A DNA stretch of 14,140 bases from Firmicutes bacterium UBA3871 (GTDB lineage Bacteria; Bacillota; Clostridia; Peptostreptococcales; Anaerovoracaceae). Position 1 is the stretch's first letter; the number at the start of each line of letters is the position of its first letter. The translations under genes were made by a program, and so were the position numbers. Below the pieces are notes generated by a model that had not been told where the DNA came from, did no database searches, and worked only from the letters and a program-made list of their open reading frames with translations. Location: assembly GCA_002392265.1 (NCBI GenBank), contig DGGP01000067.1, positions 1 through 14,140 of the forward strand. Direction: 5' to 3'. Shown here piece after piece: positions 7,552 to 14,140 of the stretch.

Positions 7552-8070
7552 CTAATCTCCGAATATTGTCTTTAGGAGGTTTTGCAGGAAAGTGAAGGTT
7601 CCGGACTGGCCCGTACTGAATACGGCGCTCTCCGTCGTTTCCTTTACCGCAACCTTTACGGTCCTAGTTGTAGTGTATACTACCTTTTTATCTTTACCTA
7701 ACGTGCTAACCGTGATCAGATAATTACCCGGTGTAACATTTTCAAATTTTTTTGTATAGTAACTCAGAGTATTTGTGCTCGTAAAGCTTTCCGGAGTTTC
7801 TATATTTGTATATGTCTTTGTAGTCTTTGTTTCTATCGTACCGTCAACAGCTGCAGATGTGGTAACCACAGTGGATTCCTTTGCAACTGCCACACTGATT
7901 GTTTCGGCCTTTGTCACCTTTACCGAAACTAGGAGGTTTGACGAATAAACTGTTGAATCTGCTGAAGGATTTACTATCGATACATACGGATCCGCATCCG
8001 CAAATGCCACCAATACCGATGAAAGCACCAGCACCAGCACTAAAGCGAGTACCGGCAGGATTCTTTTCAT
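7552..8070 (-). CDS. Exported Ig-like beta-sandwich protein of unknown function, heading the yycHI-walJ unit
   Basis: 172 residues; I do not recognise a named family. It begins MKRILPVLALVLVLVLSS with a predicted Sec signal peptide of about 24 residues, cleaved after AFA before DADPYV; there is no lipobox cysteine, so it is secreted or surface-held rather than a lipoprotein. The mature part is rich in Thr, Ser and Val with alternating hydrophobic strands, including VSIVNPSADSTVYSSNLLV and VTPGNYLITVSTLGKDKK, the pattern of a single bacterial Ig-like or fibronectin-like sandwich (about residues 28-145). A C-terminal segment TFLQNLLKTIFGD looks like an amphipathic helix. The ATG at 8068-8070 is chosen because AAGGAGG precedes it and the signal peptide starts there. 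Its stop is 4 nt before the yycH start. A WalR-type box precedes its promoter. A role as extracytoplasmic partner of YycH/YycI is inference. Confidence 0.85.
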   Translation of the reverse strand: MKRILPVLALVLVLVLSSVLVAFADADPYVSIVNPSADSTVYSSNLLVSVKVTKAETISVAVAKESTVVTTSAAVDGTIETKTTKTYTNIETPESFTSTNTLSYYTKKFENVTPGNYLITVSTLGKDKKVVYTTTRTVKVAVKETTESAVFSTGQSGTFTFLQNLLKTIFGD

Positions 8071-8148
8071 TTCGCTCGTTCCTCCTTTCCTTAAATTCGT
8101 ACTTAAAAATGGACACACTTTCAGAGTCTAATCTAGAATACTCAGTAT

Positions 8149-8157
8149 ATTGTATCA
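8149..8157 (-). promoter_or_regulatory. Extended -10 promoter of the secreted protein-yycHI-walJ unit
   Basis: Minus strand TGATACAAT: a TGn-extended -10 with TACAAT at 8149-8154. The position 17 bp upstream (8172-8177) reads ATACTG, which is not a -35, and falls inside the WalR-type box. This is the layout of an activator-dependent promoter. The leader to the ATG is about 70 nt. Weaker -10 alternatives overlap it. Confidence 0.5.
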
Positions 8158-8164
8158 CACTATT

Positions 8165-8181
8165 GTTACAGCAGTATTACA
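8165..8181 (-). promoter_or_regulatory. WalR (YycF) operator, exact consensus match
   Basis: Minus strand TGTAATACTGCTGTAAC fits TGTWAH-N5-TGTWAH exactly (half-sites 8176-8181 and 8165-8170). With equal base frequencies such a match arises about once per 466,000 positions. It overlaps the missing -35 region of the unit that carries the WalK accessory genes yycH and yycI. An additional isolated half-site TGTAAA lies further upstream on the same strand near 8198-8203. Confidence 0.75.
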
Positions 8182-8236
8182 ACCAGTTTAATTCATCTTT
8201 ACAGAATTGCATCTCATGCAAATTTATTCAAAGCAT

Positions 8237-8268
8237 AAAAAGCGGGCCCGGAAATATTCCGGGCCTGC
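8237..8268 (-). terminator. Rho-independent terminator of the chemotaxis receptor gene
   Basis: Minus strand: stem GGCCCGGAA/TTCCGGGCC (8245-8253 with 8257-8265, loop ATA), extended to 12 bp with one G-U pair, followed by five T's (8241-8237). It begins about 20 nt after the receptor stop codon. The stem is itself nested in an outer 12-bp inverted repeat, AAAGCATAAAAA (8230-8241) and its complement (8277-8288). Confidence 0.9.
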
Positions 8269-8287
8269 CTGTCATGTTTTTATGCTT

Positions 8288-11200
8288 TTAGAACTTGTCG
8301 TTTGGCTCTATATCCGGAAGAGCCTCAAAAGATGGCTCATCGTCGGTATTAAGTGCATTCTTCAGATATTCTTCCGAAGCATAGCCGATCTTGAACTGCT
8401 TTACCAAACCCTTTAATGTATCTGTCTGGCTGTACAGCTCTTCGGATGCGGCTGCCGATTCCTCGGTAGTTGCCGAAGAATTGCGGATAACATCGGAAAT
8501 CTCGCCGATTCCGGTATTAACCTTTTCGATACCCAGCTGCTGCTCATGCGAAACGTCCGCAATGGCATTACAGAAGCCTGCCGTCTCGGTAATACCTCCA
8601 ACGATTGCTTCGAGTGCCTGAGCAGTTTCGTTTGCAATCTTTGTTCCGGCCTCAACCTTTGAAATGGAGCCTTCAATAAGCGTAGTGGTCTGAGAAGCTG
8701 CTGCTGCCGATTTGGCGGCGAGGCTGCGAACTTCGTCTGCTACTACTGCAAAGCCCTTGCCGTGTACGCCGGCTCTGGCTGCTTCGACTGCTGCGTTGAG
8801 CGCCAGAATGTTTGTCTGGAACGCAATGTCATCGATAACCTTTATGATATTGCTGATGTTCGCCGAAGACTCGTTGATGTCCGACATAGACTGCAGCATA
8901 GCGCGCATCTTTGTATTGCCTGCTTCCGCCTGGTGCATAACGTCTGTCGAAAGCTCGGAAGCCTTCTTTGCATCCTCTGTGTTGCGTCTGGTCTGTGTAG
9001 CAACCTTGTCCATCGTGAGCGAAAGCTCCTGAACGGTGGTCGACTGTCTGGTGCTGCCCTCTGCCATGATGCTTGCGCCGTCTGCCAGCTGCTTTGCACC
9101 GTTTGCAACCTGGTCTGCCGATTCGTTCAGCTTTATGATCATGTCGGTGAGTCCGTTTCTGATCATAACGATAGAACCTGCAATCTTTCCGAAGTCGCCG
9201 CTGTACTTAACTCCTCTGTCATGCGGCTCCAGATCGCCCTTGCTCATATTTTCGAGAGTCCATGCCAAATCTTCCATTACGGCATTCAGACTGTCTATAG
9301 TCTTGTTGAGAGCGTTTGTCATTCTCGCATTGTCGCCGCGATATTCGCCTGTTACTCTGGTCGAGAAATCAGCCTTTGCCAGTTTTTCGAGAACAGTAAG
9401 CATTTCCTTTACCGGTTCGAGCACGGCATCGAGGATTGAGTTAACCCCCGCTGCAACGCTGGCGTATTCGCCCTTGTAATCCTCTACGTTCATGCGCTCT
9501 GAAAGGTTTCCTGCAACCGCCTCGCCTGCGAGAGCCTTTGTATCCGTAACAATCTTCTTTACGGAGTCGCCCACCATCTTCAGGCTGATGTCGATATTCT
9601 CGAACTGCTTTGCAGTCGCCTCTGTTGCCGGGTCAACCTCCTGAGTACTCTTTTCTATTGCAAAATTACCCAGTGCGATGTTGCTGAGATTTCTCTGAAC
9701 ACGCTTAACCTCGTTTGCGGTAAACTCTGCCTGACGAGCGACCTCTGTGAGATCCTGAAGCGTAACTACATAACCGATGTTTTCGCCGCTGCTGTCTTTG
9801 ATTTCACTGGTAAGTCTGTTTTCGATCTTGCCGTCTTCTCTGATAATCTTTTCATTGCCCTGACCTGCGAGAAGCTCAGGTATTCCGTTTATATCTCTGC
9901 CCTGTACCTCGGCCTTTTTGCCGTACAGGTCTTTGTTCTTTGATACAAATCCCTTTTTCTTCAGCGGTTCTGCAAACGCATCGTTTACGAGTACCCAGTG
10001 CTGGTCGTTATCCATTACCTGTACAGGAATAGGAATGCTGTTTAATACCTGCTCGTACCAGAGTGTCTTTGCCTCCACCATTTCGAGGGTCTTGTTGATA
10101 GCTGCGATAATCTCACGGAACACGCCCTCATAGTGGTCTTCGTGAGCAGGATCACTGAAGTTACCCGAAGCAACAGATGCGGCAAGTGACTGGGATTCGC
10201 TTGAAAGTGCGGTAATTGCACTTACCATGCTGCGAATTGCCTCTACTACCCTTGCGTAGTCGCCCTGAACGTTGTCCGGAATCTCCGGAACTACGCCGTG
10301 TCCCACGTCAATCATAGCATCCGAAAGCATATTTACCGTAAACATGATGCTGTCTACTACTTCGTTCATCTTGTTTATGAGAAGGCCGTAGCTGCCCTTC
10401 AGCTTGCCCGGATTTGCTCTGTAGCTCATGTCTCCGCGCATTACTGCTTCGTGGAGGTGATTCATTTCGCTGCGGAGCATCTGCATAGAGTGGTTAACTT
10501 CAATAACAGACTTATTCAGTATGTCATTGTCGCAGCGAGCCTCAACCTTCATGTTCATCTCACCGTCAGCCAGCTTTTGCAGTGTGTCAGCCTGCATTTT
10601 GCTGCTTTCTATCAGGTGATGGAACGCATTGTTTAATTTTTCCACTTCGTCATGCGGAACCTCGGTATATGGACACTGCACGGTAACAACATCGCCGATT
10701 GCCAGCTTTTCTGCCTGTACAACGAGATTCTTTATAGGTGTTACCTGTCTGCGCGTTACCAAAACGAGTACCAGGCAGATCAGAATCAGCGATACAATGA
10801 GACAGATTGCGAGGAAGATTATAGAGTTTCTAACCGGCGCAAGAGCTTCGCTTCTCGGCAGCATCGTTATGATTGTCCAGCTGGTATCTCCGATTTTTTC
10901 AATCTTTGCGAACTGCTTTTGCCCTTCGTATTTTGCCAGTGCAACGCTGTCGTAATCGCCGCCGCTGTAAAGCTCCATCACCTCATCCGGCAATCCGATT
11001 TCCGTGATAGATTTTCCTTTATATTCGAGCACCGGATGATAGAATACCGTACCGTCCTCAAGGACTGCTATGGAATATCCCGTCTCACCGATGGTGGCGT
11101 CCTTAAAGATTGCCGTAATCTCGTCGAGAACCACATCCACACCGGTCATGCCGACGAGCGTTCCGTCATAATATACCGGCGAACCGATTGTGCAAACGGT

Positions 11201-11773
11201 ATTTCCGGTAATCTTGTCGAAATACGGCTCAGTGACAGCTGTTTCACCATTAGCTGCAACAACCGCATCCATCCAGTCCGAATTAATTACATTGGTTGTA
11301 GGATAGTTGGTAAAGCAGTTTTCACCGTCACTCTCCAAAAGGTCGTTTATCGTGTATCCGGAAATATAGAAGTCATCGATTTTCGGGTACTTTTCAAGTG
11401 CAGCTGCCAGATAGTCAACAACATAGTTTGCACCCGGCTGCTGAATGTACGGAGTACCCGTCACACCCGAATTGTACATCATTTCCTGCAGGCGTTTGTC
11501 CCTGGCATAGCTTTCAGTAACCCCCGCATACTCTGTGAAGAAATCCTCAACTTCACATCTTACGATTTCGGAGGACTGTTTTAGCCGTTCTCCGACTATG
11601 TCCATTAACTGTCCTGACAGAATTACACCCATCACTATGATAATCTCAATAAAGATAAGAATGATAGGTACCCCTGTCCCCAATAAAAACTCGCGAGTCA
11701 AGCTGCTTGACTTCTTTGCTTTTTTAGTTTTTTCTACCTTTGGGCTCTTTACTTTCTCCTTATTTTTACTCAT
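8288..11773 (-). CDS. Large methyl-accepting chemotaxis protein: dCache, multiple HAMP-like modules, PAS, MCP signalling domain
   Basis: 1161 residues, about twice a typical receptor. A Lys-rich cytosolic start is followed by transmembrane helix 1 (about residues 28-50), an extracellular double-Cache ligand domain (about 55-312, with [19 protein letters not shown]), transmembrane helix 2 (about 314-340) and a HAMP domain. HAMP-like units recur every 42-52 residues, marked by G/A-D/N/H/E pairs near residues 361, 403, 449, 494 and 539. A PAS domain follows (about 571-676, [12 protein letters not shown] to [12 protein letters not shown]), then more units near 702, 754, 801 and 847. The signalling hairpin holds the highly conserved CheA/CheW-binding tip ([20 protein letters not shown], about residue 980) and likely methylation sites such as [13 protein letters not shown]. 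It directs flagellar motility through CheA; the ligand is unknown, and the PAS could sense an internal cue. The ATG at 11771-11773 is preferred over an in-frame TTG 10 codons earlier; its ribosome binding site (GTGAGAGA) is weak. Confidence 0.95.
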   Translation of the reverse strand: MSKNKEKVKSPKVEKTKKAKKSSSLTREFLLGTGVPIILIFIEIIIVMGVILSGQLMDIVGERLKQSSEIVRCEVEDFFTEYAGVTESYARDKRLQEMMYNSGVTGTPYIQQPGANYVVDYLAAALEKYPKIDDFYISGYTINDLLESDGENCFTNYPTTNVINSDWMDAVVAANGETAVTEPYFDKITGNTVCTIGSPVYYDGTLVGMTGVDVVLDEITAIFKDATIGETGYSIAVLEDGTVFYHPVLEYKGKSITEIGLPDEVMELYSGGDYDSVALAKYEGQKQFAKIEKIGDTSWTIITMLPRSEALAPVRNSIIFLAICLIVSLILICLVLVLVTRRQVTPIKNLVVQAEKLAIGDVVTVQCPYTEVPHDEVEKLNNAFHHLIESSKMQADTLQKLADGEMNMKVEARCDNDILNKSVIEVNHSMQMLRSEMNHLHEAVMRGDMSYRANPGKLKGSYGLLINKMNEVVDSIMFTVNMLSDAMIDVGHGVVPEIPDNVQGDYARVVEAIRSMVSAITALSSESQSLAASVASGNFSDPAHEDHYEGVFREIIAAINKTLEMVEAKTLWYEQVLNSIPIPVQVMDNDQHWVLVNDAFAEPLKKKGFVSKNKDLYGKKAEVQGRDINGIPELLAGQGNEKIIREDGKIENRLTSEIKDSSGENIGYVVTLQDLTEVARQAEFTANEVKRVQRNLSNIALGNFAIEKSTQEVDPATEATAKQFENIDISLKMVGDSVKKIVTDTKALAGEAVAGNLSERMNVEDYKGEYASVAAGVNSILDAVLEPVKEMLTVLEKLAKADFSTRVTGEYRGDNARMTNALNKTIDSLNAVMEDLAWTLENMSKGDLEPHDRGVKYSGDFGKIAGSIVMIRNGLTDMIIKLNESADQVANGAKQLADGASIMAEGSTRQSTTVQELSLTMDKVATQTRRNTEDAKKASELSTDVMHQAEAGNTKMRAMLQSMSDINESSANISNIIKVIDDIAFQTNILALNAAVEAARAGVHGKGFAVVADEVRSLAAKSAAAASQTTTLIEGSISKVEAGTKIANETAQALEAIVGGITETAGFCNAIADVSHEQQLGIEKVNTGIGEISDVIRNSSATTEESAAASEELYSQTDTLKGLVKQFKIGYASEEYLKNALNTDDEPSFEALPDIEPNDKF

Positions 11774-11822
11774 GATGTCTCTCACTTTCTTGCTTAAGAT
11801 CAAACATATTCCCGTACCCTAC

Positions 11823-11851
11823 ATTATATACAATGTACATTGAAAGCGCAA
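11823..11851 (-). promoter_or_regulatory. sigma-A promoter of the chemotaxis receptor gene, with palindrome in the spacer
   Basis: Minus strand: -35 TTGCGC (11846-11851), 17-bp spacer, -10 TATAAT (11823-11828). The spacer contains the perfect 12-bp palindrome CAATGTACATTG (11831-11842), a plausible repressor site. No sigma-28 elements are seen on this strand, so the receptor seems to be transcribed separately from the flagellar-class neighbour. Confidence 0.7.
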
Positions 11852-11897
11852 TAACTTATTCCAATATTCCGAAAATTTTATTTAAAATCCCCCAAAG

Positions 11898-11919
11898 AAA
11901 AAAAGCCCCAAAAAGGGCT
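11898..11919 (-). terminator. Weak terminator-like hairpin in the divergent intergenic region
   Basis: Minus strand: AGCCC/GGGCT (11904-11908 with 11915-11919), a 5-bp stem with 6-nt loop, followed by a run of six T's (11903-11898). It could block antisense transcription from entering the receptor gene. It touches the -35 of the sigma-28 promoter on the plus strand, so it may be incidental. Confidence 0.3.
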
Positions 11920-11945
11920 AAAGTTTTTGACCTTCCTGCCGATAA
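11919..11945 (+). promoter_or_regulatory. sigma-28 (SigD/FliA) flagellar-class promoter
   Basis: TAAA (11919-11922), 15-bp spacer, GCCGATAA (11938-11945). It matches the strict enterobacterial form TAAAGTTT-N11-GCCGATAA without a mismatch and also the Bacillus SigD consensus. Transcription would start near 11952 and read into the gene at 11985. Confidence 0.93.
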
Positions 11946-11984
11946 CATGAACAGAATCAGAATGATACGAAGGAGGTACCAATT

Positions 11985-12623
11985 ATGTCAGTATCAGGAG
12001 TGTCCACTATCAATACTGCAACCGTGAACCTTAAAGCCGAAGGCAAAATCAGCGCAAAGGCTGAATCCACAGTAGCAGAAAGCGCTGCAAACGCAAACCC
12101 AAAAGAGGCCGCAAAGGCTGTTGACAGTTTCGAGAAGAGTGAACCGTCTCAGGAAATTGGATACGGCAATATTGCAAAAGGTCTCTCCGCAGATCAGGTT
12201 CAGCAGCTGAACGACCAGAGACTCAGCTCACTGAAGAGTATGGTTGAAAAGCTGATTTCCCAGCAGGCAGGTAAGTCTGCAGGAATCAATTTCTCAGAGT
12301 TAAAGATTGATATTTCAATCGACATCACAAGCATCAGTGCCGAAAATGTCAGCGATGACATATTTAACGACCCTAACTGGGGCGTTGACGCAATGGCAAC
12401 AAAGCTGATGGATATGGCGATGGCTCTTTCCGGCGGTGACAGCTCAAAGGCCGATCTGCTCCTCGGCGCAGTTGAAAAAGGCTTCTCAATGGCCGGTGAA
12501 GCGTGGGGCGATGAGCTTCCTGACGTATGCCAGGCCACACTTACCGAAGTGAGAAACCGTTTCGACTACTGGTCACAGAACGGCACGATGGACGGTTACG
12601 AATACAAGGGCTATGAGGACTAA
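11985..12623 (+). CDS. sigma-28-controlled, motility-associated protein of unknown function
   Basis: 212 residues, no signal peptide or membrane helix. The ATG at 11985 follows AAGGAGGT (11970-11977) with good spacing. The N-terminal 60 or so residues (MSVSGVSTINTATVNLKAEG onwards) are Ala/Ser/Glu/Lys-rich and probably disordered. The C-terminal half is a compact, mostly helical domain containing WGVDAMATKLMDMAMALSGG and a final GEAWGDELPDVC...FDYWSQNG segment. From memory this C-terminal pattern occurs in uncharacterised clostridial proteins near flagellar genes and faintly recalls DUF5610; unverified. The exact sigma-28 promoter places it in the late flagellar regulon. The disordered start would suit a flagellar export substrate or chaperone-type partner, but that is inference. 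It is the only plus-strand gene and ends 5 bp from rnhA. Confidence 0.9.
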   Translation: MSVSGVSTINTATVNLKAEGKISAKAESTVAESAANANPKEAAKAVDSFEKSEPSQEIGYGNIAKGLSADQVQQLNDQRLSSLKSMVEKLISQQAGKSAGINFSELKIDISIDITSISAENVSDDIFNDPNWGVDAMATKLMDMAMALSGGDSSKADLLLGAVEKGFSMAGEAWGDELPDVCQATLTEVRNRFDYWSQNGTMDGYEYKGYED

Positions 12624-12628
12624 CGCTT

Positions 12629-13171
12629 TCAGCGAAGCTCGTCCATAGCTATATTCGCCAGCTCATCGGCGCGATTGTTCATTTCAGTAACATATTTAAA
12701 ATCTTCAAAGCTAAACCGGGCACCGTTCCACTCTACGAACTTTTCGTACAGAGCGTTGAAATTGGTGCTCTTGCTTTTTAAATTAACGTGCCCCTTTACC
12801 CGGAAGAATTCAGCTTTCCCCTGTCTCTCGAGCAGGCGCAGCAGCTCCTCCCAAAGCTCGCGGTTTTCCACGGGCTCTTTTTTCGAGTTTTTCCACCCGT
12901 TCTTTCGCCAGGAAACGTACCATTTTTCCCTGAAGCAGTTCATCAGGTAAGAGCTGTCCGAAAAAATCTCCAGCTCCAGCTCCTCTTTTTTAAGCGCCGA
13001 AAGCGCAGCAATCAGAGCCTTCATCTCCATACGATTGTTGGTCGTGTTCAGCTCTCCGCCGTGAAATTCCTTTCGGTAATCGCCGTACTCGAGAATTGCA
13101 CCCCATCCCCCTATATTTTCGTCCGACTGGTTGCCGGAGCAGCCTCCGTCGGTATATATGCGTATTTTCAT
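12629..13171 (-). CDS. rnhA: Ribonuclease HI with C-terminal-side insertion
   Basis: 180 residues. RNase HI cleaves the RNA strand of RNA-DNA hybrids, removing primers and R-loops. The DEDD active site is visible: D8 (IYTDGGCSGN), E49 (NNRMEMKAL), D72 (SDSSYL) and D169 (NNRADELAN), with the flexible-loop histidine at H128 (VKGH). The basic, Trp-rich handle (REKWYVSWRKNGWKNSK, about 81-97) contacts the hybrid. Between H128 and D169 there are about 40 residues against about 10 in Escherichia coli, an insertion including FVEWNGARFSFEDFKYVTEM. This resembles other clostridial RNases HI. The ATG at 13169-13171 lies 14 nt after the aroB stop, with a poor GAGAGG ribosome binding site, so it is probably co-transcribed with and coupled to aroB. 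Confidence 0.95.
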   Translation of the reverse strand: MKIRIYTDGGCSGNQSDENIGGWGAILEYGDYRKEFHGGELNTTNNRMEMKALIAALSALKKEELELEIFSDSSYLMNCFREKWYVSWRKNGWKNSKKEPVENRELWEELLRLLERQGKAEFFRVKGHVNLKSKSTNFNALYEKFVEWNGARFSFEDFKYVTEMNNRADELANIAMDELR

Positions 13172-13185
13172 TCTGCCTGCCTCTC

Positions 13186-14140
13186 TTAAAGTCCTGCTGC
13201 TATAAAATCTCTCATGGCCGTCACCGAAATTTCTTCGCTGCGGGCCTGCCCTATTCTGTCGAGCACGATAATTTTACTGTGGCTGCCGCTGCGTTTTTTA
13301 TCCGCAAGCACTGCCTCCGCCAGATCCCCCGCATTAAACGGCGAGCTGACCGGCAGTTCGTATCTGGTCAGCAGATTCCCGATAGGAATCGAAAAGTTTT
13401 CGCGGCAAAGGCCTTTATGATAAGCCGCCCTGCTTATTACCACCATGCCGATTGCGACCGCATGCCCGTGCGAAATCGTATATCCCGAGCACTTTTCTAT
13501 CGCATGGCCTATTGTATGCCCAAAGTTTAGGATTGCCCGGATGCCCTCTTCACGCTCGTCCTTTTCGACGATTCCCGCCTTTATCTCGGCACACTTCTTT
13601 ATTATGCGCCTTGCCTCAGGCGACACATTCCCAAGATAAGCGAAAAGCTCCGCATCCATTATCGCCCCGCACTTCACGGCTTCGGCAATGCCATCGAGAT
13701 AATACTCGTGCGGCAGTGTTTCAAGCAGTGAATAGTCGCAGATTACCATACACGGCTGCCAGAACGAGCCCACGAAATTCTTGCCGGCCGCAAGATTTGC
13801 ACCGGTCTTTCCGCCGACCGACGAATCGAGACAAGCCAGAAGCGATGTGGGCACCTGCACATAGCGAATACCGCGCATGTAAATCGAAGCCGCAAAGCCC
13901 GCTATGTCGCCCGTCACTCCGCCGCCGAGTGCAACTACCGCATCAGACCGTGTAAGCCCTTTGCGCGCCATATACTCCACCAAATCGTTTACCGTTGCGA
14001 TGGTTTTGTGCTCCTCACCGGCTTCAAAGCGGAAAACGCAAGGCTCATATCCACCCTCTGTCAGTGAGATTAGCAGCGTCGACGCATAAAGCTCTGCCAC
14101 GTTGCTGTCCGTAACCACACAGATTTTGCACGGCTGCAAA
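13186..14140 (-). CDS. aroB: 3-dehydroquinate synthase, N-terminus cut by window edge
   Basis: AroB converts 3-deoxy-D-arabino-heptulosonate 7-phosphate to 3-dehydroquinate, the second step of the shikimate pathway, using NAD+ and a divalent metal. 317 residues are present, and about 25-35 N-terminal residues are expected beyond the window; the TTG at 14137-14139 is not taken as a start because it has no visible upstream context. Landmarks are the NAD-binding ALGGGVTGDIAGFAASIYMR, the active-site VPTSLLACLDSSVGGKTG and KNFVGSFWQP, and metal ligands in DGIAEAVKCG (Glu), LNFGHTIGHAIE (His) and SHGHAVAIGM (His). The C-terminal ADKKRSG..I is also conserved. It is upstream of rnhA in what appears to be one transcript. 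No anomalies were seen. Confidence 0.97.
   Translation of the reverse strand, partial: LQPCKICVVTDSNVAELYASTLLISLTEGGYEPCVFRFEAGEEHKTIATVNDLVEYMARKGLTRSDAVVALGGGVTGDIAGFAASIYMRGIRYVQVPTSLLACLDSSVGGKTGANLAAGKNFVGSFWQPCMVICDYSLLETLPHEYYLDGIAEAVKCGAIMDAELFAYLGNVSPEARRIIKKCAEIKAGIVEKDEREEGIRAILNFGHTIGHAIEKCSGYTISHGHAVAIGMVVISRAAYHKGLCRENFSIPIGNLLTRYELPVSSPFNAGDLAEAVLADKKRSGSHSKIIVLDRIGQARSEEISVTAMRDFIAAGL

Noticed and set aside
10652..11584. Plus-strand open frame of 310 codons
   Set aside because: Antisense to the dCache and HAMP part of the chemoreceptor; Cys/Arg/Asn-rich composition typical of a shadow frame.
12610..12650. Imperfect inverted repeat between the convergent ends of the sigma-28 gene and rnhA
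   Set aside because: The arms are coding sequence of both genes, pairing needs a bulge and no T-tract follows on either strand.
1..14140. CRISPR array, insertion sequence, tRNA or rRNA gene, riboswitch
   Set aside because: No regularly spaced repeats, transposase, cloverleaf or recognisable riboswitch core was seen; leaders are short and genes tightly packed.

Overview
The window looks like chromosome of a motile, Gram-positive, anaerobe-type bacterium of the Bacillota, most likely class Clostridia. The evidence is YycH, YycI and WalJ homologues (the WalK/WalR accessory proteins of Bacillota), a perfect CIRCE heat-shock operator, strong AGGAGG ribosome binding sites, sigma-A promoters with 16-17 bp spacers, and a textbook sigma-28 (SigD/FliA) promoter. 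Genus cannot be fixed from the sequence. Nearly all genes lie on the minus strand; the one exception is the sigma-28-driven gene at 11985-12623.

Layout, left to right. Positions 1-2050 hold clpB (minus, C-terminus cut by the window edge), with its promoter and CIRCE box at 2106-2168. Positions 2175-2267 hold a three-copy REP-like repeat. A terminator (2272-2302) then ends a Na+/H+ antiporter-type transporter gene (2336-3772), which has its own promoter. Next are rlmH (3933-4412, own promoter) and the strong terminator of the following unit (4485-4519). The unit read right to left from 8070 is: a secreted Ig-like protein (7552-8070), yycH (6129-7547), yycI (5426-6142) and walJ (4528-5331). Positions 8288-11773 encode a very large methyl-accepting chemotaxis protein with a dCache sensor, about nine HAMP-like modules and a PAS domain. 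Divergent from it is a sigma-28-controlled gene of unknown function. Convergent with that gene are rnhA (12629-13171) and aroB (13186 to the window end, N-terminus cut), an operon-like pair. No intergenic gap exceeds 300 bases.

The most interesting locus is 4485-8181. In Bacillus and relatives yycH, yycI and walJ follow walR-walK. Here walRK is absent, and a predicted exported beta-sandwich protein of no family I recognise heads the unit, ending 4 nt before the yycH start. Upstream of it, at 8165-8181, is an exact match to the WalR operator TGTWAH-N5-TGTWAH, placed where a -35 element should be. This suggests that the accessory half of the Wal cell-wall-stress system has become a separate WalR-controlled unit with an added extracytoplasmic component. 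A 14-bp hairpin followed by six T's lies inside the start of yycH and could tune the ratio of the secreted protein to YycH/YycI/WalJ.

A second theme is motility: the large MCP and the sigma-28 gene are divergent neighbours. The remaining genes are ordinary housekeeping functions.
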